From positions 5,713,712 to 5,777,711 of the forward strand of contig CM048841.1 in the NCBI GenBank assembly GCA_026545765.1: a stretch of 64,000 nucleotides of DNA. Direction: 5' to 3'. The number at the start of each line of letters is the position of its first letter. Position 1 is the first letter of the stretch. Positions 34,060 through 46,555 of this stretch are shown here, piece after piece. Under the pieces are notes generated by a model. That model searched no databases and was not told the DNA's origin. It saw nothing but the letters and a program-made list of their open reading frames with translations. The translations under genes were made by a program, and so were the position numbers. This DNA comes from Plantago major. Its lineage: Eukaryota; Streptophyta; Magnoliopsida; Lamiales; Plantaginaceae.

Positions 34060-35284
34060 TTAGATCTCACGAAAATCATCAAAGAGAATCTTCGGAAGTC
34101 CCTTAGTAAAAATGTCAGCAATCTGATAACGAGTGGGGACATGTAAGACTCGAACTTCACCTCTGGCAACCTTTTCGCGGACGAAGTGTATATCCATCTC
34201 TATGTGCTTCGTGCGTTGATGTTGGACTGGATTACCGGACAAGTAAATAGCACTAACATTGCACAATAAACGAGCGTTGCTTTATGAACCGGAAAGTGCA
34301 GTTCGAGAAGTAAATTGCGAAGCCAACAAGATTCAGAAACAACATTAGCAACACCGCGATATTCTGCTTCGGCACTGGAGCGAGAAAGAGTGGGTTAGAA
34401 GACCAAGAGATGAGATTATCACCAAGAAAACACAACCTAAGTGGATCGCCTAGTATCCGGACAACCACCCAACAAGATCCGTATAGGAAGTCAAGGTGCC
34501 CACTCGATTTATATAATTGCAATCCAAAGTCCTTGGTTCCTTGAATGTAGCGTATAATACGCTGAGAGCATTCATATGATCAACCCGAGGATCGTATGTG
34601 AAGACACACTGTTGAACCGCATAAGAGATATCCGGACGAGTGAATGTGAGATATCAAGAGCACCAAAGAAGTTGACGATATGTGGTGGGATCAGCGAATG
34701 GAGGAGCATCCGAGGAGCTAACTTTCTGTTTAGTGTCGACCGGTGTTTGCGATGGAGAGCAGGTTGACATGCCAGCTCTATCAAGAATCTCGTCTGCATA
34801 TTATTTCTGTGAGAGAAATAAACCGTCCTTGTTCCGAATTACAGTGATACCCAAGAAGTAACTGAGAGGACCAAGGTCCTTCATAGCAAATTCGGCACTT
34901 AAGAAGGCCATAATCGAGCTGCAAAGAGTGTCAGTGGATGCAGTGAGAATAATATCGTCAACATATAGAAGAATATAGGCAATGTCAGAACCACGCCGGT
35001 AGATAAACAATGAATGGTCAACTGTGCTATGAGAGAAACCAACAGTCGCAATATGGTCAGCAAAGCGCTGGTACCAAGCCCTAGGTGCTTGCTTCAATCC
35101 GTAGAGAGATTTCTTCAGTAAACAAACATGGTCAGGAAATCTCGAGTCTCGGAACCCCAAAGATGCATGTAGACGGTTTACGTAAGGTTACCGTGAAGAA
35201 ACGCATTCTTAACGCTGTTGGTGAATCGCCAAGATCGAGATATCGCAATGCTAAATGCGGTGCGAATAGAGGCGGCTTGACGAC
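34060..35284 (-). pseudogene. Copia reverse transcriptase (C-terminal part) and RNase H
   Basis: Minus-strand frames carry the RT segments LKKSLYGLKQAPRAWYQRF and YILLYVDDIIL (the YVDD catalytic motif), then AFLSAEFAMKDLGPLSYFLG. The RNase H region follows in broken frames and ends with HQRTKHIEMDIHFVREKVA and YQIADIFTKGLP. Several stops and frameshifts are present. The N-terminal RT part lies beyond the CACTA insertion, at 42670..43056. Confidence 0.88.
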
Positions 35285-35769
35285 CACTAAAAATCGGCAG
35301 AAGCGACGGATAGATCCGTCGCATAAAGCCTATCCGTCGCCCGGCCGGCGACGGATAGAAAATCGTCGCCCCCCTGGAGCTGTGGCGACGGATAACAATC
35401 CGTCGTCCAATTCGCGACGGATTGGACGGATTTGATCGTCCAATTATTTTTTTTTAATTCCGAAATTTAGCGACGGATAGATTCTATCCGTCGCTATATG
35501 TAGCGACGGATAGAATCTATCCGTCGCTACATATAGCGACGGATAGAATCTATCCGTCGCTAAATATTTTAATTGGACTAGTGACGGAATTTGAAATTCC
35601 GTCACTAATTCCGTCACTATTTATTTCATATTAATCCCTATTTTTCGTAGTTCACCTATTTAATCAATATAATGTTCGATAATAAATCAATAATACGAAA
35701 AATGTTTCAATGAATAAAAAAGTAATATTCGGAGCTGGAGAAATTATCCAAACAAGTGTAAATATGAAA

Positions 35770-37420
35770 AAATCAACATACAGATACATAACTAGCTATC
35801 GACGGGGTGGGGTGGGTGATGGCGAATCGACATGAATCGCTCCATTCAGAATCAAGGCGCCGTTTCTCCTCCTTCGTTCTCTGTCGCGGCGCTCCATCTC
35901 GTCCCTTTGTTGCTCCATCTCTTGAGTTAGCCGAGCAACCTATTCCCGGACCTGCGACTGCACCATTTCCGAGACCTGGTCCTGTGTGTAAACCGGACGT
36001 CTGGATCACGGGACGATGATGAGGAGCACGGACTAGCCAGATTGCAAACCGAGGCTCCCAGTCCATATATTCGCCCTTTCTTGTCCGGTTTGTTGACCTA
36101 GGAAGATGTTGTCAACTTGTTGACAACACATCACCCGCTCGCCCTCCGCCTCGCCACCGAGCATCAACCTCACCAAATCGTAAATAGCAGATATAATGAT
36201 CGCCATCGCTTTAAAAAGTAACTTGTAATAGTGTACAAATATGAACTTTAAGCAACATAAACATACCGCAATAGACGATGCCCGATTCGGTCCATACCCC
36301 GCCTTCTTGGCCTTCTTGAAGATGGCATACTTGGATGTCACCTCCCGTGCCACTGAATCAAACCGATCTAGTCAACAATTTATCATCTACAAGTAATAGA
36401 GCATACACGTAATGCTAGATTGCAAAACACATATACGCACCGATTGATAATAATCGATGTGAGATCGCCTCCCAAGGTGGTGAACGGCCTTCCGCCAGAC
36501 GATCGGGATGCCCGGTTACGCTGTTGGTCCAAGCAACGCCCCGACATCAATTCGGCGCCAGTAAGCATCCCAAAGGGCCCACTCCGCTGCATCAACCCGT
36601 GGAGGGATTGGGCCACCCCGATCCCGAATGGCCTTCCACGCATGTACTATATCCTCAGATTGGATCCCATACCTCGTAAACACGCCAGATCTGTGGATCA
36701 ACTCTTCGGGAATGAAGTACTCCTTCTACATTCCCAATTTCATACAACATCCAAAGTCAATACATGTCCTAACAACATAACAGATATGGTGACTAACATA
36801 TCAACCAAATAAAGTGGCTAACATACCACTCACATATAGTGGCTAACATACCACTCACATATAGTGGCTAACATACCACTCACATTGTCCTAAAATTTAC
36901 TAACACAATGAAGCATAACATATCACCCAAATAAAGTGGCTAACATACCACTCACATTGTCCTAAAATTTACTAACACAATGGTGACTAACATATCACCC
37001 AAATAAAGTGGCTAACATACCACTCACATACAGTGGCTAACATACCACTCACATTGTCCTAAAATTTACTAACACAATGGTGACTAACATATCACCCAAA
37101 TAAAGTGGCTAACATACCACTCACATACAGTGGCTAACATACCACTCACATTGTCCTAAAATTTACTAACACAATGGTGACTAACATATCACCCAAATAC
37201 AGTGGCTAACATACCACTCATATTAAAACGATTAATTATAATTACAAACAAATGAATGTCATATTTTAACTTACCCTCAGCTCATCGAAGTACTCGGCCC
37301 TCATGCGCTCCGAGATGTGGCTCCAACACTCACCACCGCCTTGGGTGGCTCTCTCCTGCTCCGGAAGATGTCACCTAGTTTGTTGTGCACCTCCCGAGGC
37401 CATAAGCTGTTGTCAATGTA
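35770..37420 (-). pseudogene. CACTA accessory gene (Transposase_24/TNPA-like), decayed
   Basis: Minus-strand exon-like segments: about 37280..37410 encodes LWPREVHNKLGDIFRSRR, then across a minisatellite-filled intron 36516..36701 encodes RSGVFTRYGIQSEDIVHAWK and WALWDAYWRR; more fragments follow to about 35800. The first segment aligns with the CACTA-2 exon at 50290 (LWPPEASHKLSEIIRGKR), so this is the same accessory gene. Frames are interrupted by stops. Function is inferred from position and from the plant Ptta/En/Spm family. Confidence 0.6.
36800..37225. repeat. Higher-order minisatellite in the CACTA accessory-gene intron
   Basis: A ~24-bp word GTGGCTAACATACCACTCAC, itself partly palindromic (AGTGG...CCACT), is repeated in tandem. 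It is grouped into ~105-bp units with TTGTCCTAAAATTTACTAAC and GTGACTAACATATCACCC. About four higher-order units are present. The same words occur at lower copy number in the other CACTA element at 50470..50645. Confidence 0.9.
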
Positions 37421-37611
37421 TAAGATACAAGAAACGAATATGCATTACTTTAGTACAACAATTTATACTTGTCAACTATCATTATCAGTTATGTTTTAGA
37501 TATTTAAGAAGAATGTATAATACTTACTTGGCAGGACCAATAGGGAAAATCACAGGCAAGCCGTCCCACGTGACGTTGGGATTGTTTGGATCGAACACGA
37601 GGTAGGAAAAA

Positions 37612-40600
37612 TCACAGGCAAGCCCCCTTATCGCGTTTTCTGCTTGGATATTCAAGAAACACCACTTGTCGTGCTTGAGTCGCCAGAATAAATGGTTCAT
37701 ACTTGGTTCGGTACCTCTTCTTTTGGTTCACATCAACCATTTCAAACCGCTCGTTCTTCCTCGTACCTCCTGGATTAGGATCATACCACTCAACGTCAAA
37801 CAAGAAGGTTCGTTTAAATGGCAATCCAGAATATTCAATCCTCACAATTCGTTTTAGCTTGCCGTGGAAATCAAACAAAGTAGCGTCTCCATACTCTTCT
37901 GCACCATTAACACACACCCCGGAGTTGCTTGTCGCCATGGCCGTGTTACATTCAAATGTGGAACCTAAGGCCATTGACTATATAACCCGGAATGTGTAGA
38001 CCTTTTGAATGGACCCTCTGCGAGAGCCTTTAAGTATATGCATGTGACGTTGTTAATAGGATTCGGACATACTCGGAACCAACTGGAAATTTCAGAGGAA
38101 TTTTTGAGTCAAGTAGTTCCTCTAGTGTATCCTCTCATCCGAGGATTTTCTTCCAAACAACGCTTTTGAAAAAGCGCAAACATTGATTCATTGATAAGTC
38201 TATAATTGAAGTAGAGACTTGCGTAGCTATATTAAAATTTAAATAAATGGTTCTTGACCTGCAAATAGTACCATATCTTGGTCAACCTCAAAGACAATTG
38301 TGAGGACATAATATTGAAATGCTTTCAACTCTTTATCCGTAAGATATTCTTTCTTAGTCGCACCAAGAGGTCTCCCGATACCACGAAGACAGATAGGGAA
38401 AACTCATCATCCGCTTGAACTACGAATGTGTCGCATTTCGAGCCTTCTTTGTCTTCGTAGGGACGTGTTCATCAAAGTAAGAGCGTAAGGTTGCGGTTTC
38501 CTCTCGAATGTAGGCATTGGCAATCGATCCTTCAGTTTACCTTTGTTGACATACTTCTTCAATTTCCCAAGTACCTCTCGAATGGATACATCCATCGACA
38601 TCGAACCCCCGTAAGTCTCGCTTCATGTGGAAGGTGCAAGTGCTCCATAGAATCAAACCATTTCGGTGGAAAGATACGCTCGAGCTTGCATAGAATCAAT
38701 GGTATGTTCTTTTCAAGATTTTCCAACACTTTGTCATGAACCACCTTGTGCCTAAATTTTTGAAAAATAAGCTCAACTCGGTGATAGCGGTCCATACGTG
38801 TTTCGGAAGCTCGAAATGCTACCGGATAAGCCTCTCCATGAACACATGACCGTGACTCTTCATCCCATAAACCTTTGTCTTCTTCAAATCCACACACCTC
38901 TAAATTTGAGGCGTAATTATCCGGGAAACTCAATGCCCTCACCCAATCAAACAAAATTGACCTAGAAGCGTTGTCAATTGTGTAGCACGCTTCGCCACTT
39001 ACCATTCTCATCCTTCTTTGTCAACTCAGCCTTTTACACCACGTCGACAACTCGGATCTAGACTTCGCATGGTCCTTTGTTTTTCCCTCAATGTTGCAAA
39101 GTGTATTGAATAAGTTCTCGAACACGTTCTTCTCAATGTGCATGAAATCTAAGTTGTGACGGATAAGAAGACCGCCCAAGAAGGCAAGTCCCGTAAGATG
39201 CTTCTCTTCCTCCAACCACATTTTTACCAATTTTCTCGTTATGCTTCATCCACCCAAGCTCAGTCACCTTCATAAGACCCAATCTATCAATCTCCGCAAG
39301 AATTTGTGCACCAAGAAGTCTTATCCGGGCTTTTTGTTGACGACTTTATTTTTCAAGAATTGATCCTTGTTCTTCCCGAACGGATGGTCACTTTCTAGCA
39401 ACCTACGATGACAATCAAACCAACAAAATTTTCCACTACCCTTCGCCTAAATGCATCAGATCCTCCAAGCAATGTGGACATGCATATTTCACGATGTTTT
39501 CCTTCCGGATAGCATGGAGTATGCAGAAGTCACCACGGTCCAAAGAAGAGCGCTCTCAAGGTGAAGTTCTTTTTGTCGACACATCATATGCAGGATACCA
39601 TCCGTCCACAACTCGATCACCTTGATTAGGGGTTGCAAGAAAACATCCAACGTCGATCCAGATCTTTCGCCCAGCACCAATGCAATCGAAACATGAATGG
39701 CTCCTTCATGCACTCACCGGGGCGATTATGCGGTGAGCATAATCGCCAACAAGAGTATTTACGTTCACTACCGAACAGGTTAAAACCATCCGCATAAAGT
39801 CCCAAACGTACATTTCTAGATTCGTCAGAACTCGGATATGTCCTGTCAAACGATTTCCATGCGGGTGAGTCTGCTGGATGGTCCATTCTACCACCTTCAA
39901 AGATTATCCGAGATTACTCGCTCGTGCCACCGCATTTTATCCGCAAGCACTTGAAGCATACAATCTTTTCAAACGAGGTGCTAGGGAAGTACCACATTTT
40001 CTTATGTGAGAGATTTTTCTTTGTCGTTTCTTTGCGGCCTCCTTGTAACGCTTGTACTGCCTTACCACGTAACTTGCATTCTATTAGATCCGCATCCTCC
40101 TCCCAATATATCATGCACATTTTCGACAACGATATGGTTACCACAAACCCCTAATCCCCGCATATTTTTCTTCGCTTGGTAAAAGTTGGTGGAACTAGGT
40201 TTTCTTCAGACAAAGGTCCGACATTACGCCAACCCATTCATTGAAGCTCGTTTGATTCCGCCATTAGCCTTACAACTCATTAGCCGAGCCAACAAAGACA
40301 ACTCAGTCAGCTTACACCCCGGGTACACCGGCTTCCTTGATGATTCTAACAAGTCAAAGAACAACTGATCCTCGGGATTCGGTGGCTCCTCCATCTCCAC
40401 CTCGGTTTCAGTGTTGGTTGTGTCCCTGAACTCCGCCCTACAAAGATCGCAGACACCATTTGTTCGACTCGAGCTCGAATAGCATCACCTTGATTGGGAT
40501 TGTTCCCCGACTTGTTCATTTTTTCTCTTCCTTCCACGCTGTCTGTATTGATCATATGTATTGGACGGTGCTGCTTCCTCACCATGATGATTCCATACCT

Positions 40601-41511
40601 GATACGCAGGCAGGAATCCATTTTTCCTCAAGTGTTGGACTACCACTTTAGGAGTCACGTATTGCTTGTTTCAGACCGCTTCATCAAGACAAGGACACTT
40701 TATCAACCCATCCTTTACACAAGCCGATTTGACATTGCAAATTCAATGAAACCTTCAACCCTTCGTAAAACTCCATTGAACTCGCCATTGAGAGTACGAC
40801 AATACATCCATCCACGATCGGTATTCATTGAATAATTAGATAATAACCTGACACGTTTGAATTCATTAGATCGAGTTCTTTCATTTACGATAATAAATCA
40901 ATTTCACAATAATTCAATCAATTGCTACGTAATATAAGTTATATTAGCTCCACCAATTGTTACGGCATTACATAATATAAGTTACATCACTTCAATTTTA
41001 CCATAATGTTTGGTTTCATATATATATAAACTAATGATTACTAGTTATACAAGCTTCAGAGACAAACGGATCAAACTCCTCATTCTCATGCACCCCCTCC
41101 TCATCACTTGTGGCGCTCCCTACCACGTAACTTGCATTCCAACAGATCTACATCCTCCTCCCAATACACCATGCACATGTTCCGACAAGCAGAAAGGCAC
41201 TCGATAGGCGGCCCCAAACCCCGCCTCTCCCTCCATTGGAGGTATGACATGGACGGTGCTTCCTCACCGTGATGAATCCATACATGATACTCGCATGAAT
41301 CCATAACGCCGCAAGTGCTCGAATACAGAAGCGTCATAAATTGCTTGTTTCGGGTTTCCAATGTGCAAGGACACTTTATCAACCCCCCAATTGTACAAAC
41401 CGGACGTCCCATGGCAAACGAGATGAAACCTTTAACCCCTTCTACAAAACTCCTACAAACTCTGCCATTTACCGCCGTACGATCGTACATCCATGAACGG
41501 TCGGAATTCAT
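37612..41511 (-). pseudogene. CACTA TNP2-type transposase, decayed, with duplicated first exon
   Basis: Order on the minus strand: a transposase-associated N-terminal domain (41104..41511; MNSDRSWMYDR, FISFAMGRP), a second more decayed copy of it (about 40350..40835; MNTDRGWMY, EGFIEFAMS), TNP2/Transposase_21 segments (about 39490..40144; WKSFDRTYPSSDESRNVRLG), a DUF4218 region (38559..39011; KWFDSMEHLHLPHEARL) and a DUF4216 region (37612..37974; LFDVEWYDPNPG). These are the standard parts of plant CACTA transposases. Stops and frameshifts throughout mean no active enzyme. Confidence 0.85.
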
Positions 41512-42669
41512 TGTATATATACTTTATTTTTAACCTGAGACGTTCCAATTGATTAGATCGTATTTAATTTATTAGATCGATTCCAATTCGGATAAGAAGA
41601 TTGTAGAGGTTAATTGTTAATTATTATATGTTGCTTATAAATTAATTATTAATTAAGTGTTCGATATTTACAAAATTGGGAATATAATTTAACCATTTCA
41701 ACCTCTTAGTACATATATTATATATTTAACATACATATCAAATTAACTAATTACTCTATACATATCGAATTACTACATATATTCATATCAAATTACATAC
41801 TTAACATACAAATTTATCAAATCAAAACTACATACTTCTATACTTAACAAACATATCAAATTAACTAAACTAACTATATATACTTAACACACAAATCAAA
41901 CTAACTACATACATTCATACATACCAAACTTAATTAACATACTACATACATTCATATCATTAATTAAACTAACTATCAAATTGAACAAATTACATATAAT
42001 TAATCAAATTAACTAAACTAACTACTACATACTTATCATATATACATATAATTGCTCAAATTAATCAAAATAAACAAAATCCCCAAATTTTAAAAAACTA
42101 GGGTTTTAGCCAAAATACCTTGATTAATCGGTAGAAATCTGAAATTGATCGAAGAAACAAACTCCTTGTCCCACTAGCTTCGATTAGGCACCAAGATTGG
42201 CCGGAATAACGCAGAATTCACCGGAAACCGAAGAGAGGAGAAGAAGAGAATGAGGAAGAAGAAGGGAGAAGAGGATGAAAGTGAGGCATTCTGCCTCTCT
42301 GTCCGGTTATGAAACTCTGGGCCGACGGACACGTATCCGTCGGCCCAGAGTCGATCCGTCGCCACATGTGGCGACGGATAGGTATCCGTCGCTATAAAGC
42401 GACGGATAATCTATCCGTCGCCCCGTTTTTTAAAAAAAAAAAAAATTCCTTTTTTTTTTTATCAAAGTCAAACTTGGGCGACGGATAATAATTATCCGTC
42501 GCCCAATTTAGCGACGGATACGTTATCCGTCGCCAATAAGCGACGGATAACAATTATCCGTCGCCAATCGGGCGGATAGATTCCGCCCCTAATAGCGATC
42601 CGTCGTTATGGGGCGACGGATTTCATCCGTCGCCCCATAACGTCGTTTTTTCCAGCTTTTCTTGTAGTG

Positions 42670-43056
42670 GACAGGACTGAATGTCTCATCACAATCAACA
42701 CCTTTCTGCTGAGATCGACCATCACCTACAAGACGAGCCTTATGTCGCTCAAAAGAACCGTCAGATTTCTTTTTATGACGAAAAATCTACATAGATCGAA
42801 TAATATTTGCATTCTGTGGCTTAGGAACTAACTCCCAAGTCTTATTATCAATAAGAGCATTATATTCATCAAGCATTGCGGATTTCCAATTTGGGTCGGT
42901 TAAAGCATGGACGGGATTACGAGGAAGAGGTGAAAAATTGCAGGAGGCAAAGTTAACGAAATTTGAACCATAGTATTTCGGATTCAATACGCGAGGCCGG
43001 GTGGAGGTAACGGTTGGCTCCGGTAGTCCGAACCATTTGGGAGGAGGCGTCTGCAA
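42670..43056 (-). pseudogene. Copia RT, N-terminal part
   Basis: Minus-strand coding for WKSAMLDEYNALIDNKTWEL and then RHKARLVGDG, GVDCDETFSPV. This is the start of the Copia RT domain, cut by the CACTA element directly after SPV. The remainder resumes at 35281 and below. Confidence 0.85.
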
Positions 43057-43084
43057 AGGGGCGTAATCCGGAGGGTCGGCACGC

Positions 43085-44155
43085 TCAGGTGGAGCAGAAC
43101 CGGAAGGAGGGCCGGGTTGTGCAGATTAGGTAACCGGGGAAGGGAGAGGCGGTTGCCCAAAGAGGGCGAACCGTTGGTCGAATGACCGGATCAAGCATAT
43201 GATGAAGAATGGCGGGTTCGATTCCTGAATCCAAATACTCGTATGTGTTCGAGTTTGGCGTGTGCAGTGTGGAAAAAGGGAAAGTGGTTTCGTAAAAAAT
43301 GACATGTCGAGAGACAAATATCTTACGACTAGAGATCTCATAACACTTGTATCCCCGATGATCGGAAGGATACCCCATAAATACACACGGGACCGAACGA
43401 GCTTGGAGTTTGTTTATAGTGGGGGATGGGAAGAGGGGAAAACAAAGACAACCAAAAACACGAAGATGGTTATAGCTTGGAAGTTTGTTGTAGAGAATTT
43501 GAGTAGGGGAGGAAGAGTTAAGCACCTTCGAGGGAAGGATGTTGAGAAGATAAGTTGCGGTGGCAAGTGCATGATGCCAAAAGGTAGGTGGCATGGATGC
43601 GTGAGCAAGAAGTGTCCGGATTATATTGTTTAGGGAACGAATATGCCTTTCGGCTTTGCCGTTTTGAGATGAAGTGTGAGGACAAGAAAAACGGAAGTGA
43701 ATACCGTTAGTTTGGGCAAAGAAGTGAAATAGACCATTGTCAAATTCCTTGCCATTATCGCATTGTATATTCTTAATAGAAGTATTGAAATGGGTGCGAA
43801 CAAAGGCATGAAACATAGTGAAGATAGCATACACTTGAGATTTCTTAGAGATAGGAAAGGTCCATAAAAACTTAGAAAAATCATCAAGAAAAAGCACATA
43901 ATAGCGGTGTCCGCTTGAGCTAGCTATCGGAGAAGTCCAGAGATCACTATGCACAATATCAAAGGGAGAAGTAGTGTTTGACAATGAATTATGAAACGGC
44001 AATTTTATTTGTTTCCCCAAAGAACATGAAGGACAAAACTGATGTTTAAGAGCATTACAATGAATATAATTCTTGCTAGAGAGAGATCGAAGAGTAGTCT
44101 CTCCCGGATGCCCTAAACGACTATGCAATTTTATTTGTTTCACCGGTGCTATCAC
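43085..44155 (-). pseudogene. Copia integrase (GAG-pre-integrase and rve core)
   Basis: A long open segment on the minus strand. The zinc-binding HHCC region shows HSRLGHPGETTLRSL and FCPSCSLGKQIKLPFH. The catalytic core has HSDLWTSP (D), IQCDNGKEFDN (D) and SSQNGKAERHIRS (E), so the DDE triad is visible. It ends in out-of-frame sequence before the RT. This is the best preserved part of the element. Confidence 0.9.
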
Positions 44156-45556
44156 ATCTCATGATTCGTTTCCCCGTCTGTAAATCCTTGACAGAAAAGC
44201 CAGACGGGTCAAATTCAAAAGAAACAGAGTTATCGGTGGTAAATTTGCGAACAGAGATGAGGTTTTTGACAAGGTTAGGGGTATGTAACACGTTTTTCAA
44301 GAGAAGAGGAGGGTGGGGCTGAGAGAAAGAAGTGTTACCATAACCTTTAATTGGAATCATATGACCATTACCAACAACAACTTGACGATTATAAGTGCTC
44401 GAATTGAAATAAGAAGAGAGAGTACCTTTGTCGGGTGTCATATGGGAAGAAGCACCGGTATCCATGTACCAGTTAGCATCCGAAGGAGTAAGTCCCAAGG
44501 TATGCATGGCTGCCTCGACGTTAGTTGGTGATGCACCAGAGAAGAATGCCTGGTGGTTAGGCGGACGAGGACCGAGAAGTCCCTGCTGACCGGGAGGGCG
44601 AAAGGTGATGCGCTGTGGAGCCGTAGGATATGGGCAAGATGGCGGAGACCACGGCTGCCAAGGCCAGCCGTATGATTGCCATGGCGTGGTAGGCTGGGGA
44701 GGCTGCCAAGGTTGGGAGGAGGTCCCGGTTGGCTGTCCGGAATTGCTGCCACGGTTTTGGCGGTTTGGACCACCTTTGGGGTTGTGCTTCTTCTTGTTTT
44801 TGGAGTTAGGGTACCTGCCAGAAGGAACAGAAGAAGAAGGAGAGATAACAGGGTTTGAGTTATTTCCAGAAGTGGTACTACTAGAAGAGATCAAAAGAGC
44901 CGAGCCACCGGCTTCTTTGTTGGCACGATGCTTGAGGGTGCGTTCCGCTAATTTGATGCGAGAACGAACACTTTCAAAGGAAGGGAGAGGATCCTGATTT
45001 TGCACATAGTCCACGGTTGTAATATGCCTCGCTAAGCCACCGAGAAGACGGAGAACAAGACGGCTAGGAGAGACCTCTATACCCATCGCCGCAGCTATCG
45101 GCTAATGACTGACATGATTGCAATAAGCCTCGGCGAAGGGAAGTTGTCGAGGCGACGTCGCCGAAGTTCCTCTTCAAGATGGGTAGCTCGAGAACCTTTG
45201 TTATCCATGAATATCTGTTCAAGACGGGACCAAGCAGCAGCAGCCGTATCGTTCTTGACAAGAATGGCATGAAGAATGTCAGAAGAGACTGTTGCATAGA
45301 TCCACTGTAATACGACGACATCAAGTCGATCATAGAGATCAACATCGGCTTCTTTGAGAGCCTTGATTTTGGCGATGGCGGTTTCTTCCGTCGGAGGGAT
45401 GATGTGATGCATAAGGTTATGCACCCGTGCTTGAACCTGGAATAACGTGACCCAAGAATGATACATACCGGTCTCATGATCCAATGTGATGGGAATCAGG
45501 GAGCGGACGTTGGTGATAGAGAGAGCGGGATGAAACTTGGGTGATTGATCAGACAT
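44121..45556 (-). pseudogene. Copia gag and protease, frameshifted
   Basis: Gag begins at 45556 (MSDQSPKFHPALSITNVRSL, then WVTLFQVQARVHNLMHHI). It shifts frame near 45090 and resumes with QNQDPLPSFESVRSRIKLAE. A Gly/Pro/Ser-rich linker precedes the protease: WYMDTGASSHMTPDKG contains the catalytic DTGA. At least one frameshift separates gag from the protease frame. Confidence 0.85.
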
Positions 45557-45783
45557 GGTGGGTGCCGGAAAACTGTTCAGAGAAGAGAGGAGAATTTATC
45601 GATTTAGCGTGAGGCTAAGTCGATGTTGTGTGGAGGCGTGAGGCCGGAAACAGGAGACGGAGCAGGCTGTTTTGGCATGAGGCCGGAACACAAGGAGACA
45701 GGGGAAGAAAGGGGAGAGGCTGTTTGAGCGGCGTGAGGCCGGAAACCGGGGAAGAAGGAGGATCGAACAGCGGCGGCTAGCAG

Positions 45784-46373
45784 TAGGGGTGTTCATTTCG
45801 GTTTCGGTATACCGAGCCGAACCGAAACCGAAAAACCGAAATTGCAAAAATTATGAAAACCGAAAACCGAACCGAATTTATTTTTCGGTTCGGTACCATA
45901 CCGAAAATTTCGGTAACGGTACGGTAAAAACCGAAAATACCGAAAAATCATTTTAAAAATGAAAAAATAACCTCGTTACGTTTCAATATTTGTTTTAATA
46001 ACCTCCCTACATGAAAATATTTGTATGAAAATAAGCTCACAGTAGTTAGACTAGAAGAAGTAGTAGTTTGTTTTATCAAACTTAATTACTGTAACATGTT
46101 AGCAATGCATAAACATTGCATTCTTGTTATTTTATGTTAGTAATGTATAATTTTTGCTTTAATAAATAATGCAATACTCAATGAAATAAGGCCATACTTT
46201 TTCGAGAATGTAAGAATATTTGAATTTTTTAAGAATTTCGGTTTTCGGTTCGGTTTCGGTAATTTTCGGTATTGTACCGAAAATTACCGAAAACCGATTT
46301 GCTTAAAAATAGCAAACCGAAAACCGAACCCTTTGTTATCGGTTCGGTTTTTCGGTATTTTTGAACACCCCTA
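45784..46373. mobile_element. 590-bp hAT-type MITE in the Copia leader, 8-bp TSD
   Basis: The left end TAGGGGTGTTCATTTCGG and the reverse complement of the right end TAGGGGTGTTCAAAAATACC share the first 12 bases. A perfect GCTAGCAG duplication lies at 45776..45783 and 46374..46381. Subterminal DNA is dense in CCGAAAACCGAACCGA words on both sides. No coding capacity. The terminal bases resemble those of the MITE at 24087 (TAGGGCTGTTAA). Confidence 0.93.
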
Positions 46374-46403
46374 GCTAGCAGCGGGAGAGAGGGACCGATG
46401 TTC

Positions 46404-46415
46404 GGCGTGATACCA
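46404..46415 (-). other. Copia primer-binding site (initiator Met tRNA type)
   Basis: Directly inside the 5' LTR, the minus strand reads TGGTATCACGCC. It matches the start of the TGGTATCAGAGC primer site complementary to plant initiator-Met tRNA, which most plant Copia elements use. Confidence 0.8.
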
Positions 46416-46555
46416 TGTAAGATTATAAGAATATATTTCTTATTATTGGATTCAATGATGAGTACATGTATTTATACAATGTAATAACTTGATCACCAAG
46501 TATTCTAATCTAAGTTTAATCTAACTAGGATTCTAGATATATACATATTCTAACA
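46416..46555 (-). repeat. Copia LTR (5' LTR), 140 bp
   Basis: The partner of 33889..34028, differing by one visible base. It is followed by the TTACA target duplication at 46556..46560. Confidence 0.93.

Larger units (their letters stand above)
35285..42669 (-). mobile_element. CACTA (En/Spm) transposon, 7.4 kb, inside the Copia RT
   Basis: Begins CACTA and ends TAGTG, flanked by the 3-bp duplication GAC (35282..35284 and 42670..42672). Both subterminal regions (35300..35625 and 42320..42650) are packed with inverted GCGACGGATA/TATCCGTCGC words, the expected binding array for a CACTA accessory protein. On the minus strand it carries a decayed TNP2-type transposase followed by an accessory gene. 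The Copia coding sequence is continuous on either side (DETFSPV then VK), confirming the insertion point. Confidence 0.93.
33889..46555 (-). mobile_element. Ty1/Copia LTR retrotransposon, defective, with nested insertions
   Basis: Two 140-bp LTRs, a 5-bp target duplication TTACA (33884..33888 and 46556..46560) and an initiator-Met tRNA-type primer site bound the element. On the minus strand the order gag, protease, integrase, reverse transcriptase, RNase H defines Copia. A CACTA element (35285..42669) interrupts the RT region, and a hAT MITE (45784..46373) sits in the leader. Frameshifts and stops in gag, RT and RNase H make it non-functional. Without insertions it would be about 4.7 kb. Confidence 0.92.

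Noticed and set aside
35285-35620. GCGACGGATA direct and inverted repeats as a CRISPR-like array
   Set aside because: This is a eukaryotic genome. The repeats are the subterminal arrays of a CACTA element, present at both its ends and in its relative.
35773-36812. Plus-strand frames (35807..36019, 36420..36812) as genes
   Set aside because: They are antisense to the decayed CACTA accessory gene, with no family match.
43262-44997. Plus-strand frames opposite the Copia gag/integrase
   Set aside because: Shadows of the minus-strand Copia polyprotein.
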